Under the pieces are notes generated by a model. The model made no database searches. It had not been told where the DNA came from and saw nothing but the letters and a program-made list of their open reading frames with translations. The position numbers and the translations under genes are program-made. Below, piece after piece: positions 1-6,842 of a stretch of 10,465 bases of DNA; the first letter of the stretch is position 1; every line of letters starts with the position of its first letter. The DNA comes from Entrophospora sp. SA101. Its lineage: Eukaryota > Glomeromycota > Glomeromycetes > Entrophosporales > Entrophosporaceae. Where the stretch lies: positions 1,188 through 11,652 of the forward strand of contig CAUDNR010000516.1 of assembly GCA_958430865.1 (NCBI GenBank), written 5' to 3'.

Positions 1-337
1 ATTCTGATCCACGCAAAAACAAAAATAATTGTTATCACCAATTAAAATACGCTCTCCCAAATTTAATCGGTGACACTTGCAATTGGACGCTTCAAACAAA
101 ATTTTATGCATATGAATATAAAGGAAAATTTGACTTTGAGGGTCAGATTATTTTTGGTTTTATTAACAACCTGCTTTAAGATTTTTCATAAAGTAGGTAC
201 AAATGACAAAGAAATTATATCTCAAATTTGGTGGTGGTTGCTACACAGCAAGGGTATCAAACAAGGGTGTGAAGATATTCGATTAGATTATAAAATTTTA
301 CTATGTAATTCGAATTTTACTATGTTTTACAACCTCC

Positions 338-358
338 TATAGATCGGTGGGAAATGTC
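338..358 (+). repeat. 21-nt motif, copy 1 (inverted partner at 5060-5080)
   Basis: The + strand reads TATAGATCGGTGGGAAATGT followed by C. The - strand at 5080-5060 reads the same 21 bases with one change, C for T in the middle. Such a match is unlikely by chance in DNA this AT-rich, so the motif is probably a promoter element or the edge of a dispersed repeat. This copy sits in sequence without a recognisable gene. Confidence 0.6.
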
Positions 359-367
359 CTGTGACTG

Positions 368-400
368 CTTTTGATAGGACCCCGGGGTCCTCTTTTGATA
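368..400. repeat. 14-bp GC-rich palindrome between 9-bp direct repeats
   Basis: Positions 377-390 read GGACCCCGGGGTCC, a perfect palindrome made almost wholly of G and C in a strongly AT-rich setting. It is flanked on the left by CTTTTGATA (368-376) and, one base on, by the same nine bases (392-400). The left half, TTGATAGGACCC (371-382), recurs in direct orientation at 563-574. The arrangement suggests a short inverted-repeat element or the junction left by one. I cannot name a family. Confidence 0.6.
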
Positions 401-939
401 TTAACTTTGTATCACTGTCATCATCATTTGTTTGTTCATTCATAGGTTCCTCAATTTTCCTTCACTACTTGTCATAAACCAATTGATACAGGTGCTCTCT
501 ACGAAACTGGTCTCAATAATGGTATGAACAAGATGCAGTTTGGCGATGAAGCATTAGTAGTGTTGATAGGACCCTGCAAACTTCATAGATAGGTTACTGC
601 CACAGCTAAGGCTCCAAACAAATCAATGAAATTTGAATCGAATTGATTTGAACTGATTCGAATATATAATTTGATTTGAATCTATAGCAATTATTATCAT
701 TCATTAATTATATTTATTATTTAGATTTAATGAATTTATTAATGAATTATGCAACTGTAAATTGTATTCATCATTATGTTATCATTATTGTTATCAATTA
801 ATAATATTGTGATGGTGGCCAGTGTTGAAAATTCAATGTCCAGGTCATAGTTGATTCAACTAAATCAACATATGATGGTTTAAATCATATTTCCATTTTT
901 ACCAGATGGCATATGAAAGAGTTTTAAAGAGACGTTATT

Positions 940-1884
940 TCATCTTCGGCTTCATCTTCTAAAAATAAGAATGTGGCTTCTTCCTCTTCTAAGAAACTTA
1001 CGCCCGATAAACAGGCTTTACCCTAATTCGAAGGAAAAACAAAACATATTAAAATGGATTGGTATTACTCGTTGTATATATAATAAATGTTTAGCAGCAG
1101 TTAATGTTGGTATAAAAATAAAATAAAAACAATATTTAAAGACACTGATCTTAGATACCATTTATGATATTAGAGATGCAGCAATCATTGACCTATAATT
1201 CAAAATATTGCAGCAAAAAAGAAAATTTTTAATTAAATTTAGATCTAAAAAACAGTTGTCAGATTGGAGAAAAGAAAGTGGACATTATTCATTCCTCAAA
1301 TGTATTAAAATCAAGTGAGAAAATACCTGAAATAAAATACAACTGTTGTCTCACATGAATCATCCTGGTAAGTTCTATTTAAACCACTTGAAATTAAAGC
1401 TGATTACAAGGTCTTAAATTTTCGGTGATTGAATAGAGTAAGAGCGCTGGTATTATTTCTCTTGATGTAAAGTGAAAGAGATTCTATTCATGGAGCTTAT
1501 ATTTTTTATGCTTATTTGCTTTACCATCAATGCATACTCCGGATCCACAAAAAAAAAACGTAATCTTGTCATCGAAAACTTGCAGAAAACCACCCTGTTG
1601 TTTTACTTCCTGAATTTAATACGGTTTTAGAAAAATCCGATCTAAAATTGCAAGGTAAATGTTGACCTGTTCACATTTCCGCTTCCGCCAATATTTGTTC
1701 CATAAATCCCACAAAGCACCCTTGGTGCAAGGTGATCATCGACACTGAGGAATTCATTAATAAATTGTGTAGATGTTGTGGACGCATCAAACAAAACCTT
1801 GGTTAAAAGACCTTTAGATGTACAATTTGTAAATCAACCATTTATGGAGATGTAGACGGAAGAGTCTCGCGACGTTGGGCATAG
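940..1884 (+). pseudogene. Degenerate Fanzor (eukaryotic TnpB-like RNA-guided nuclease) gene
   Basis: No frame is open throughout, but homologous pieces occur in family order across all three + frames. 940-1023 gives a basic Ser/Lys-rich N-terminus (SSSKKLTPDKQ). After a frameshift, 1016-1114 gives LYPNSKEKQNILKWIG, then TRCIYNKCLAAVN, the TnpB/Fanzor N-terminal motif. 1151-1313 gives DTIYDIRDAAI and later KFRSKKQ, with an internal stop. 1449-1472 gives GIISLDV, the RuvC-I Asp at 1464. 1591-1640 gives LLPEFNT, the RuvC-II Glu at 1612. 1638-1717 gives SKIAR*MLTCSHFRFRQYL. 1732-1884 gives TEEF, the zinc ribbon CRCCG and CTIC (Cys codons 1768, 1774, 1777, 1819, 1828), and GDVDGR, where active relatives have DRDVNGAR. 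The catalytic Asp, Glu and Asp are still readable, but at least four frameshifts and several stops exclude a working product. Family knowledge: Fanzors are OrfB/TnpB descendants carried by eukaryotic transposons and guided by an RNA from the element's right end. Which Fanzor group this belongs to cannot be decided here. Confidence 0.87.
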
Positions 1885-2033
1885 ATAGTAATAGACACCC
1901 TACTTTGGGATAAAATTTTAAATAAAATTGTGATACAAAATTACTAAAATTATTTTTTTTTTTTTTTTTTAAAAATTTTTTATATTAATAAACAAAACAA
2001 AACAACACAATTCATCAAACATTTAGAACGACG
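1885..2033 (+). promoter_or_regulatory. Putative promoter and 5' leader of the HERP-like gene
   Basis: Only about 150 bp separate the Fanzor relic from the next start codon. They contain an uninterrupted run of 18 T (1953-1970), a TATATTAATAAAC stretch (1980-1992) and a CA-rich leader (1993-2033) typical of fungal 5' untranslated regions. Poly(dA:dT) tracts commonly keep promoters free of nucleosomes. The transcription start is not visible, and promoter elements may extend back into the relic. Confidence 0.4.
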
Positions 2034-3741
2034 ATGTCTTCATCCAGCACTAACTCTTCTGACGACGATAAATCTAAAGCAAAAGTCAGAATATTCATTC
2101 GTTCGCCAACAACACTAATACCTGAGGGATTTTCTGTATTAGCAAATCTTGACTCGTCGGTTCTTTTTTTGAAGCAATCAATTTTTGAGACACATCCCTC
2201 AAAGCCTAACATAAAAGACCAAAAGTTAATTTATAGAGGAAAAGTTTTAAAAGACTCGGATCTTGTTATCAATGTATTGCAAGAAGGGTTGTCAACCGAT
2301 CAAACTTTCCATTTAGTTGTAAAACCCTCGTTTCAAACCATTGCCGAGACTACTGGGATGCCAATAAGACCACCTAGTTCCAACGCAGTACCTACCACTA
2401 CCACTGCGACAGCTCAAAACATTCGGTTTCCTCAAAATCAAACTTTACATCCAGTTCAAAATTCTAGTATGCTTATTAATGGAAATAACCTCCAACAACC
2501 TCCAGCATACTTTTATCCTAATGTTCCTCAATATCAATACTTTGTTCCTCCTACACTAGATCCTTCACAAATTCAAGGGCAACAAAATGCAACTATATTT
2601 AATCAACAGCAAGAAGGAATGGCAGCTCAGATGCACAATCCTTTTGTTATGGGATTTCCATTACAATATTATGTTATGATAAAGTAAATGAGGTTTTATA
2701 TTTTTCAAAAAATAAATCATATAGCAAGTAGTATATGATAAATTATTAAATATATAAATTTTTTAGTGGAATGCCTCATTTAATACAAATGCCATTTCCT
2801 AATCCACAACCTCAATTATACCCATATCCACAACAATATCAATTTATAAATCAACAACAAATGGGTATAGCGCCTGCACAACAACCTTTAAATGCCCCTC
2901 AACTTCATGAACAACAAGATATTGGAGCAAGAAATCAAAGGCGATTGGCCAGTTTATGGTTAATTTTAAAATTGAGCTTTTTGGTATATATTTTTTCAAA
3001 TAATGCTAGTATTGAGCGAATAATTTTGTTGTGTCTTTTAGCAATGGTGATTTTCTTGTGAGTAATAATATATATACATATAGTAAGGAACTTATTTTTT
3101 GAGCTTATTGAATATAGCTTGTTTATAAAACTATAAATTACTAGATCTCAAACTGGACGATTACGGGTAGTACGGAGACGAAGACAAAGAATTGTATTCC
3201 CAATGGCTAATGAAATTATTGGTTTGTATAAATCTAATATACATATTAAATGATAAATATAAGCTAATTATTATTATAATATGTATTTAAAGCCCAACAG
3301 CAACAGCAACAACAACAGCAACTAATAGCAGCTATTCAAAATAATCATGATGTTAATCTTAGAATGAGAAATGAAAATCATGTTGGACTCGACCAATCAA
3401 ATCCATCAACATCTTCAACAACTTCAAATAACGATAATAACAGTAGTCTTAAAAATGATAATGATAATGTTGAGACTAGCTCTACTAGAGCTGCTTTGTC
3501 ACCATCATCACCATCATCATCAACATCATCATCACAAAATATTAACAATGTTATTAATGATACTAATAATAATACTACTAATAATGATAATATGGTGGTA
3601 AGAAATGAAGAATTGCCACCAGTACAAGAAAATAATAGACCCACAACTTTACAAGATATTGAGCATGCATTGTGGACTTTTGTAACATCTTTAATACCAT
3701 CCAATCCACCTGATGTCATGCAACAAGATGATATGATGTAA
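2034..3741 (+). CDS. HERP/HERPUD-like ER membrane protein with ubiquitin-like domain (4 exons)
   Basis: Exons 2034-2683, 2767-3057, 3145-3221 and 3293-3741 join in frame through introns of 83, 87 and 71 nt (donors GTAAAT, GTGAGT, GTTTGT; all acceptors AG), giving 488 residues. Residues about 17-98 form a ubiquitin-like domain of HERP type (KVRIFIRSP, DQKLIYRGKVL, FHLVVKP). A long Gln/Pro/Asn-rich linker follows. Residues about 279-294 and 302-315 are two short hydrophobic segments (LWLILKLSFLVYIFS; IILLCLLAMVIFL), likely a membrane hairpin, followed by an Arg-rich stretch (RLRVVRRRRQR), nine Gln, an Asn/Ser/Thr-rich linker and a C-terminal WTFVTSLIPSNPP that matches the end of animal HERP. 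Known of the family: HERP, and yeast Usa1 more distantly, scaffold the Hrd1 ubiquitin ligase in ER-associated degradation. The role here is inferred from that. The start is the first ATG of the frame, directly before the acidic and ubiquitin-like parts. The next gene converges on it. Confidence 0.88.
3295..3321 (+). repeat. CAA/CAG repeat encoding nine Gln
   Basis: Nine consecutive CAA or CAG codons open exon 4 of the HERP-like gene. The mix of CAA and CAG limits pure-tract slippage, but length variation between strains is likely. Confidence 0.85.
3499..3535 (+). repeat. Interrupted TCA/CAT trinucleotide repeat in coding sequence
   Basis: A run of TCA and CCA codons with one ACA encodes a Ser/Pro-rich stretch (SPSSPSSSTSSS) in the disordered linker of the HERP-like protein. 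It creates long shadow frames on both strands that are not genes. Confidence 0.75.
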
Positions 3742-4094
3742 AAGTTCTGCATAAAGTATTTTATAAATTTTGATAGTGTCTCTAAAATATTGATTTTTAT
3801 CTTTACATGTGATCCAATTTATCATTTTATTTTTTACATTTAGAAAGTTTTGAATAATTATTTTGTTGAAGACCTATTTATTATACAAAAATATTTATTT
3901 TTCTTTATTGGTAAATCGGAAAAGAGAATAATAATAATAAATTTTTTTTTAGAATTCATTATTTATTATCTTGAGTTCTTTTTGCCTTTATTTAAAATAA
4001 AAAACATTAAAAGATTACAAAAAAAATAGTAGCAAAAATCTATTGTAAAATCTATTTAAAAGTTGATAACTAATATTAATTTATTTATAATTAA
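3742..4094. other. Intergenic region between convergent genes (two 3' ends)
   Basis: The HERP-like gene ends at 3741 and the transporter, read from the other strand, ends at 4095, so this AT-rich stretch must hold both 3' untranslated regions. Several possible AATAAA-type signals occur on both strands (for example ATAATAAATTT near 3935 and AAAATAAAAAAC near 3996 on +), but none can be singled out. No further gene is visible. Confidence 0.55.
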
Positions 4095-4971
4095 TTACAC
4101 CTTTTGATTAACTTTATCAGTTGTTAAATTTCTTGGCCAGAGAGGCAAGGTGAAATAAGAAGTCTCGTCAGTGAGTAGTTGAGCTAATACCATGTACCAA
4201 ACAATAAAAGACGACAAAACTATATAAATAAATATAAATAAATATTAGAATAAAATTTATATAATAACACAATCAACTTATTTTTTAGATAATCACCTCC
4301 AAATCCACCACCAATACGATCAAATGTTGTATTATGTGTAAATTTACCAATACCAAGAAAAATATATGTGATGAATACAAAGAAGAGAGCACTTATCATT
4401 ACAAGATTTGTCCTTAGAGCACAAATCAACATAAAAAGCGTATCTAAAAATTATCAATAAAAACAAAAACATAAAAGTATATTAATTAATTAATCAATTA
4501 AAGAAATTAAAATTTTTATTAGATTACTTACAAATTGCCCATCCGATAAGGTAAATGCCAATGGCATTATCAAGCATTTCCATGTTATCCTTGTATGCAT
4601 CAGTTATACCAGAGCTTGGCAAAAAGATAAATCCAAAAGAAATCCAAAAACCACCTAATTAATATACATATCAGTTAATATTTATCAATATCGATTATTC
4701 GATCAAACAAAAATTTATCTTTACCATAAGAGCTAAATACTGTAGCACCAAAAGTATTCCCATTTTTCATTTCCCACATGCCTGCCAATAATTGAATAAA
4801 TCCTCCATAGAACAATGCTAAACCAAGACCCACTTGAGGTATTTTTATGTCTAATACTTCAACTGAAAACATAGAGTAAACAAATGTAGTCATTGCAAAA
4901 GCACTTAAACCTAATGGACCAGGATTTGCAATAACATTTTTTGATCGAATTTCTTGATCTATTGGTAACAT
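4095..4971 (-). CDS. Acetate/succinate transporter, GPR1/FUN34/YaaH family (4 exons)
   Basis: On the - strand, exons 4971-4725, 4654-4532, 4443-4297 and 4219-4095 join in frame over introns of 70, 88 and 77 nt (donors GTAAAG, GTAAGT, GTGATT; acceptors TAG), giving 213 residues. The signature NPGPLGLSAF (residues 16-25) opens helix 1, and six hydrophobic helices follow at about 20-37, 47-68, 75-95, 113-133, 137-156 and 169-188. Family marks include NTFGATVFSSYGGFW (72-86), GIYLIGW (115-121), the LR pair at 133-134 and the tail YFTLPLWP (194-201). Characterised members (yeast Ady2/Ato, E. coli SatP) move acetate, succinate or ammonium-linked substrates across the plasma membrane. The substrate here is not shown by sequence. 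The protein is close in size to bacterial SatP and lacks the long cytosolic N-terminal tail of Ady2. The third signature residue is Gly where Ala is usual. The start codon is the first ATG before the signature. An upstream motif at 5060-5080 may be part of its promoter. Confidence 0.92.
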
Positions 4972-5059
4972 GATTTTTTTATCTTTTGATTTTTGATTAA
5001 AATCTTTTGGCCTTTCTTTTTATTAACAATTTAGCATCGTTATGTGGCGTGATAATTAT

Positions 5060-5080
5060 GACATTTCCCGCCGATCTATA
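5060..5080 (-). promoter_or_regulatory. 21-nt motif, copy 2, with an E2F-like core upstream of the transporter
   Basis: About 90 bp upstream of the transporter start codon the - strand reads TATAGATCGGCGGGAAATGT plus C. It contains GGCGGGAAA (complement TTTCCCGCC, 5064-5072), which matches the E2F-type consensus. The same 21 bases with one change occur in opposite orientation at 338-358. A regulatory role is inferred from position and conservation only. It could equally be the edge of a dispersed repeat. Confidence 0.4.
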
Positions 5081-5108
5081 CGAATTTAATGTATGGTGTT
5101 AAAATGTA

Positions 5109-5264
5109 TTATATGCAATAGCTTAATGGATTCATATTCTGAATTAAATAAATTTTAAATTCTTCATATACTGTAGTATATTTCATATAAGTTGGCAAAT
5201 AGATTATTGCTTCTAATTCATCTCTAATTTTCATAGAAGATGGTAATCCATGTAAATTTGAATA
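5109..5264 (-). pseudogene. C-terminal coding remnant cut by the Tigger insertion (unidentified)
   Basis: Reading the - strand from the TA target site, an open frame of about 51 codons (SNLHGLPSSMKIRDELEAI..., then YTTVYEEFKIYLIQN) ends at a TAA at 5111-5109. Its amino-acid mix looks like real protein rather than AT-rich noise. I do not recognise the family. The frame ends abruptly at the left terminus of the transposon. On the far side (from 8085 leftward on the - strand) the same frame meets a TGA within a few codons, so either the remainder was separated by an intron (an AG lies at the junction) or the gene was already broken. It lies upstream of the transporter on the same strand. Confidence 0.35.
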
Positions 5265-5289
5265 CACAGTGAAACTCGATTTAGCGGAT
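5265..5289 (+). repeat. Left terminal inverted repeat of the Tigger-like element
   Basis: Twenty-five bases, beginning CACAGTGAAACTCG and ending TTAGCGGAT, are identical to the complement of 8059-8083. The match stops at 5290. It is preceded by the TA target copy. Confidence 0.93.
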
Positions 5290-5452
5290 TTCGATTTAGG
5301 TTTAACGGATAAAATTTCGGAACAGAATTTTTTTATCTTGATTTAACGGATTTAGCGAATTTTTATATATTAATTATAATATATTCGGTATACCGGATAT
5401 TTTTTAAACCTTTCATGTCGTACATTAACAAATTTATTTCGATATAACGGAT
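5278..5452 (+). repeat. Subterminal GATTTARCGGAT-type motifs (left end)
   Basis: Variants of one 12-base word recur inside the left end: GATTTAGCGGAT (5278-5289), TTTAACGGAT (5301-5310), GATTTAACGGAT (5340-5351), CGGTATACCGGAT (5386-5398) and GATATAACGGAT (5441-5452). The right end has GATTTAGCGGAT at 8027-8038 and its complement in the terminal repeat. Repeated words near transposon ends are usually transposase binding sites, and that role is inferred here. Confidence 0.65.
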
Positions 5453-5616
5453 AATGATGATCATTACTGTTTTGAAAATTTAAAAAAATAACATATGATG
5501 ATAATAAAATAAACGTAACGTATGATGATTAAAAATAAATAAATTATGATTTTGTCAATATTTTTGGAAAAAATAGAAACAATAGCTTATTATTATAATT
5601 AAAAATAATTAAATGT

Positions 5617-5692
5617 AAAATAAAACTTATGATTTGTAAAGTTAAAATTTATGGCTTGTATAATTGATTCGTGAAAATAAAACTTATGATTT
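5617..5692 (+). repeat. Pair of 19-bp direct repeats in the transposon 5' region
   Basis: AAAATAAAACTTATGATTT occurs at 5617-5635 and again at 5674-5692, 57 bp apart, in the untranscribed or leader part of the element. The sequence is AT-rich, so the significance is modest. It may be a local duplication or another binding site. Confidence 0.5.
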
Positions 5693-5714
5693 AATCAATA
5701 GGAAAATTTTTTCT

Positions 5715-5723
5715 TATATAAAG
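5715..5723 (+). promoter_or_regulatory. Probable TATA box of the transposase gene
   Basis: TATATAAAG followed by a G/A-rich stretch lies about 95 bp upstream of the proposed transposase start at 5817, a normal distance for a TATA box with a short leader. Calling it a promoter is inference from motif and position. Confidence 0.5.
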
Positions 5724-6345
5724 GGAAGGAAATATCCACCTTTGTCTATAATCAAAAAAAAAACTTTATCAATTTAAAAATAAAACAACTATACTTTTAA
5801 TAATAAAGTTGAAAATATGTACTCACAAAACAGATCAGAAGAAAATTCAAACCAATCTAAAGTAATATAAATAAGATTTAAATTGTGAATAAAATGATTC
5901 ATTATAATTAATCATTATTTTAAACTATGTAGAAAACAAGAAAAATACTGACCAAAGCACAAAAAAAAGAATTATGTGAAAAAAAAAAGAATAATCCAAG
6001 CATTAAAGGTGTTGAATTGGCCCATGAATTTGGAATATCTGTACAGTCTGTTTCCGATATATTGAGTCAATCTCCTCAATGGTTAGATTATGATGAAAGT
6101 TTAAATAATAACAATCTATATAGAAATAAAAAAATTGGTTATCCTGATATTGAAGAAGCAACAAGGATCTGGGTTGATCAACTTTTGGTTAGAAATTTAA
6201 CATTCAGTGGCCCTATTATTCAAGAAAAGGCAAAAGAATTTGCTAATCTTTTTGGAATTAGTGATTTCAATGCTTCTATAGGATGGTTAAACAATTTTAA
6301 AAATAGAAATAATTTACATAGTTACAAAAAAAGAGGTGAATCATT

Positions 6346-6531
6346 GAGTGCACCCAATCATGAAATTGCTGCTATGCGCCTTCAACTTCAAGAAACCTTA
6401 CAAGAATATAATCCCGAAGATATATGGAATTGTGATGAGACTGCAATATTCTGGAAACTAGAACCTAATAGGACAATTGCTCATACACCAGTTATGGGGA
6501 AAAAACGCCCTAAAGATCGTATAACTGCCAT
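6346..6531 (+). repeat. 186-bp direct repeat, copy 1, in the transposase
   Basis: This block matches 6657-6842 base for base over 186 bp, offset 311. It covers the start of the catalytic domain, including the first Asp. Identity stops sharply at both ends (T versus A before, A versus G after). Copy 1 is continuous with the upstream transposase frame. Confidence 0.95.
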
Positions 6532-6656
6532 AGTGCCATAAATTATGATGATGGTAGTAATTGTATTTACGGCATATAAAAAGTGGTTGCAATTACCTTT
6601 GCAACCACTTTTACAACCATACTTTTTCCTTTTTTGGATTACGGCCCTAGTCTTTA
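6532..6656. other. 125-bp unrelated spacer with hairpin between the duplicated blocks
   Basis: The spacer does not resemble the transposase. It contains a perfect 14-bp inverted repeat, AAAAGTGGTTGCAA (6579-6592) and its complement (6599-6612), with a 6-nt loop. Read on the - strand it is open and encodes a Cys-rich piece (KKYGCKSGCKGNCNHF), hinting that it was copied from another gene or element. It carries the stop codon that ends the first part of the transposase. Confidence 0.7.
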
Positions 6657-6842
6657 GAGTGCACCCAATCATGAAATTGCTGCTATGCGCCTTCAACTTC
6701 AAGAAACCTTACAAGAATATAATCCCGAAGATATATGGAATTGTGATGAGACTGCAATATTCTGGAAACTAGAACCTAATAGGACAATTGCTCATACACC
6801 AGTTATGGGGAAAAAACGCCCTAAAGATCGTATAACTGCCAT
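6657..6842 (+). repeat. 186-bp direct repeat, copy 2, in the transposase
   Basis: Identical to 6346-6531. This copy is continuous with the downstream catalytic domain (Asp codons 6745, 7057, 7156). The perfect identity means the duplication is recent compared with the decay seen in the Fanzor relic. Confidence 0.95.

Larger units (their letters stand above)
1..939. other. Gene-poor, degenerate sequence left of the Fanzor relic
   Basis: No convincing gene is visible here. A 90-codon open frame (70-342) resembles no family I know and has no splice or codon pattern to support it. A second short open stretch on the + strand (about 446-589) follows an AG that could be a splice acceptor and reads IDTGALYETGLNNGMNK, but it stops soon and I do not recognise it. 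Positions 626-690 carry loose repeats of TTGAATC/GATTTGAA-type words, and about 699-770 is very AT-rich with short inverted ATTCATTAAT/ATTAATGAAT words. The stretch looks like decayed transposon or gene debris. It could include the upstream half of the element that carried the Fanzor gene, but I see no resolvase (TnpA) remains. Confidence 0.5.

Noticed and set aside
70..342. 90-codon open frame on the + strand
   Set aside because: No recognisable motif, low-complexity AT-driven composition, and no splice or promoter context. Kept only as a mention in the regional description.
2015..2212. 65-codon frame on the - strand over exon 1 of the HERP-like gene
   Set aside because: Antisense shadow of a well-supported ubiquitin-like domain.
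3371..3752. His-rich + frame and 124-codon - frame
   Set aside because: Both are shadows of the TCA/CAT-rich linker in exon 4. The in-frame HERP reading continues from exon 3 through the polyGln to a family-like C-terminus.
5278..5452. CRISPR-like or satellite array suspected from recurring CGGAT words
   Set aside because: Spacing is irregular, the words vary, and they lie at a transposon end. They are better explained as subterminal binding motifs.
6336..6657. Possible intron (GTGAAT donor to CTTTAG acceptor) that would skip the first duplicated block
   Set aside because: The 322-nt excision leaves the downstream transposase out of frame and soon meets a stop. Other nearby GT/AG pairs I tried also failed to restore the frame.
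6481..6702. 73-codon - strand frame across the transposase spacer
   Set aside because: It spans spacer and both repeat copies, so it cannot be an original gene as a whole. Only the Cys-rich centre is of interest and is reported as part of the spacer.
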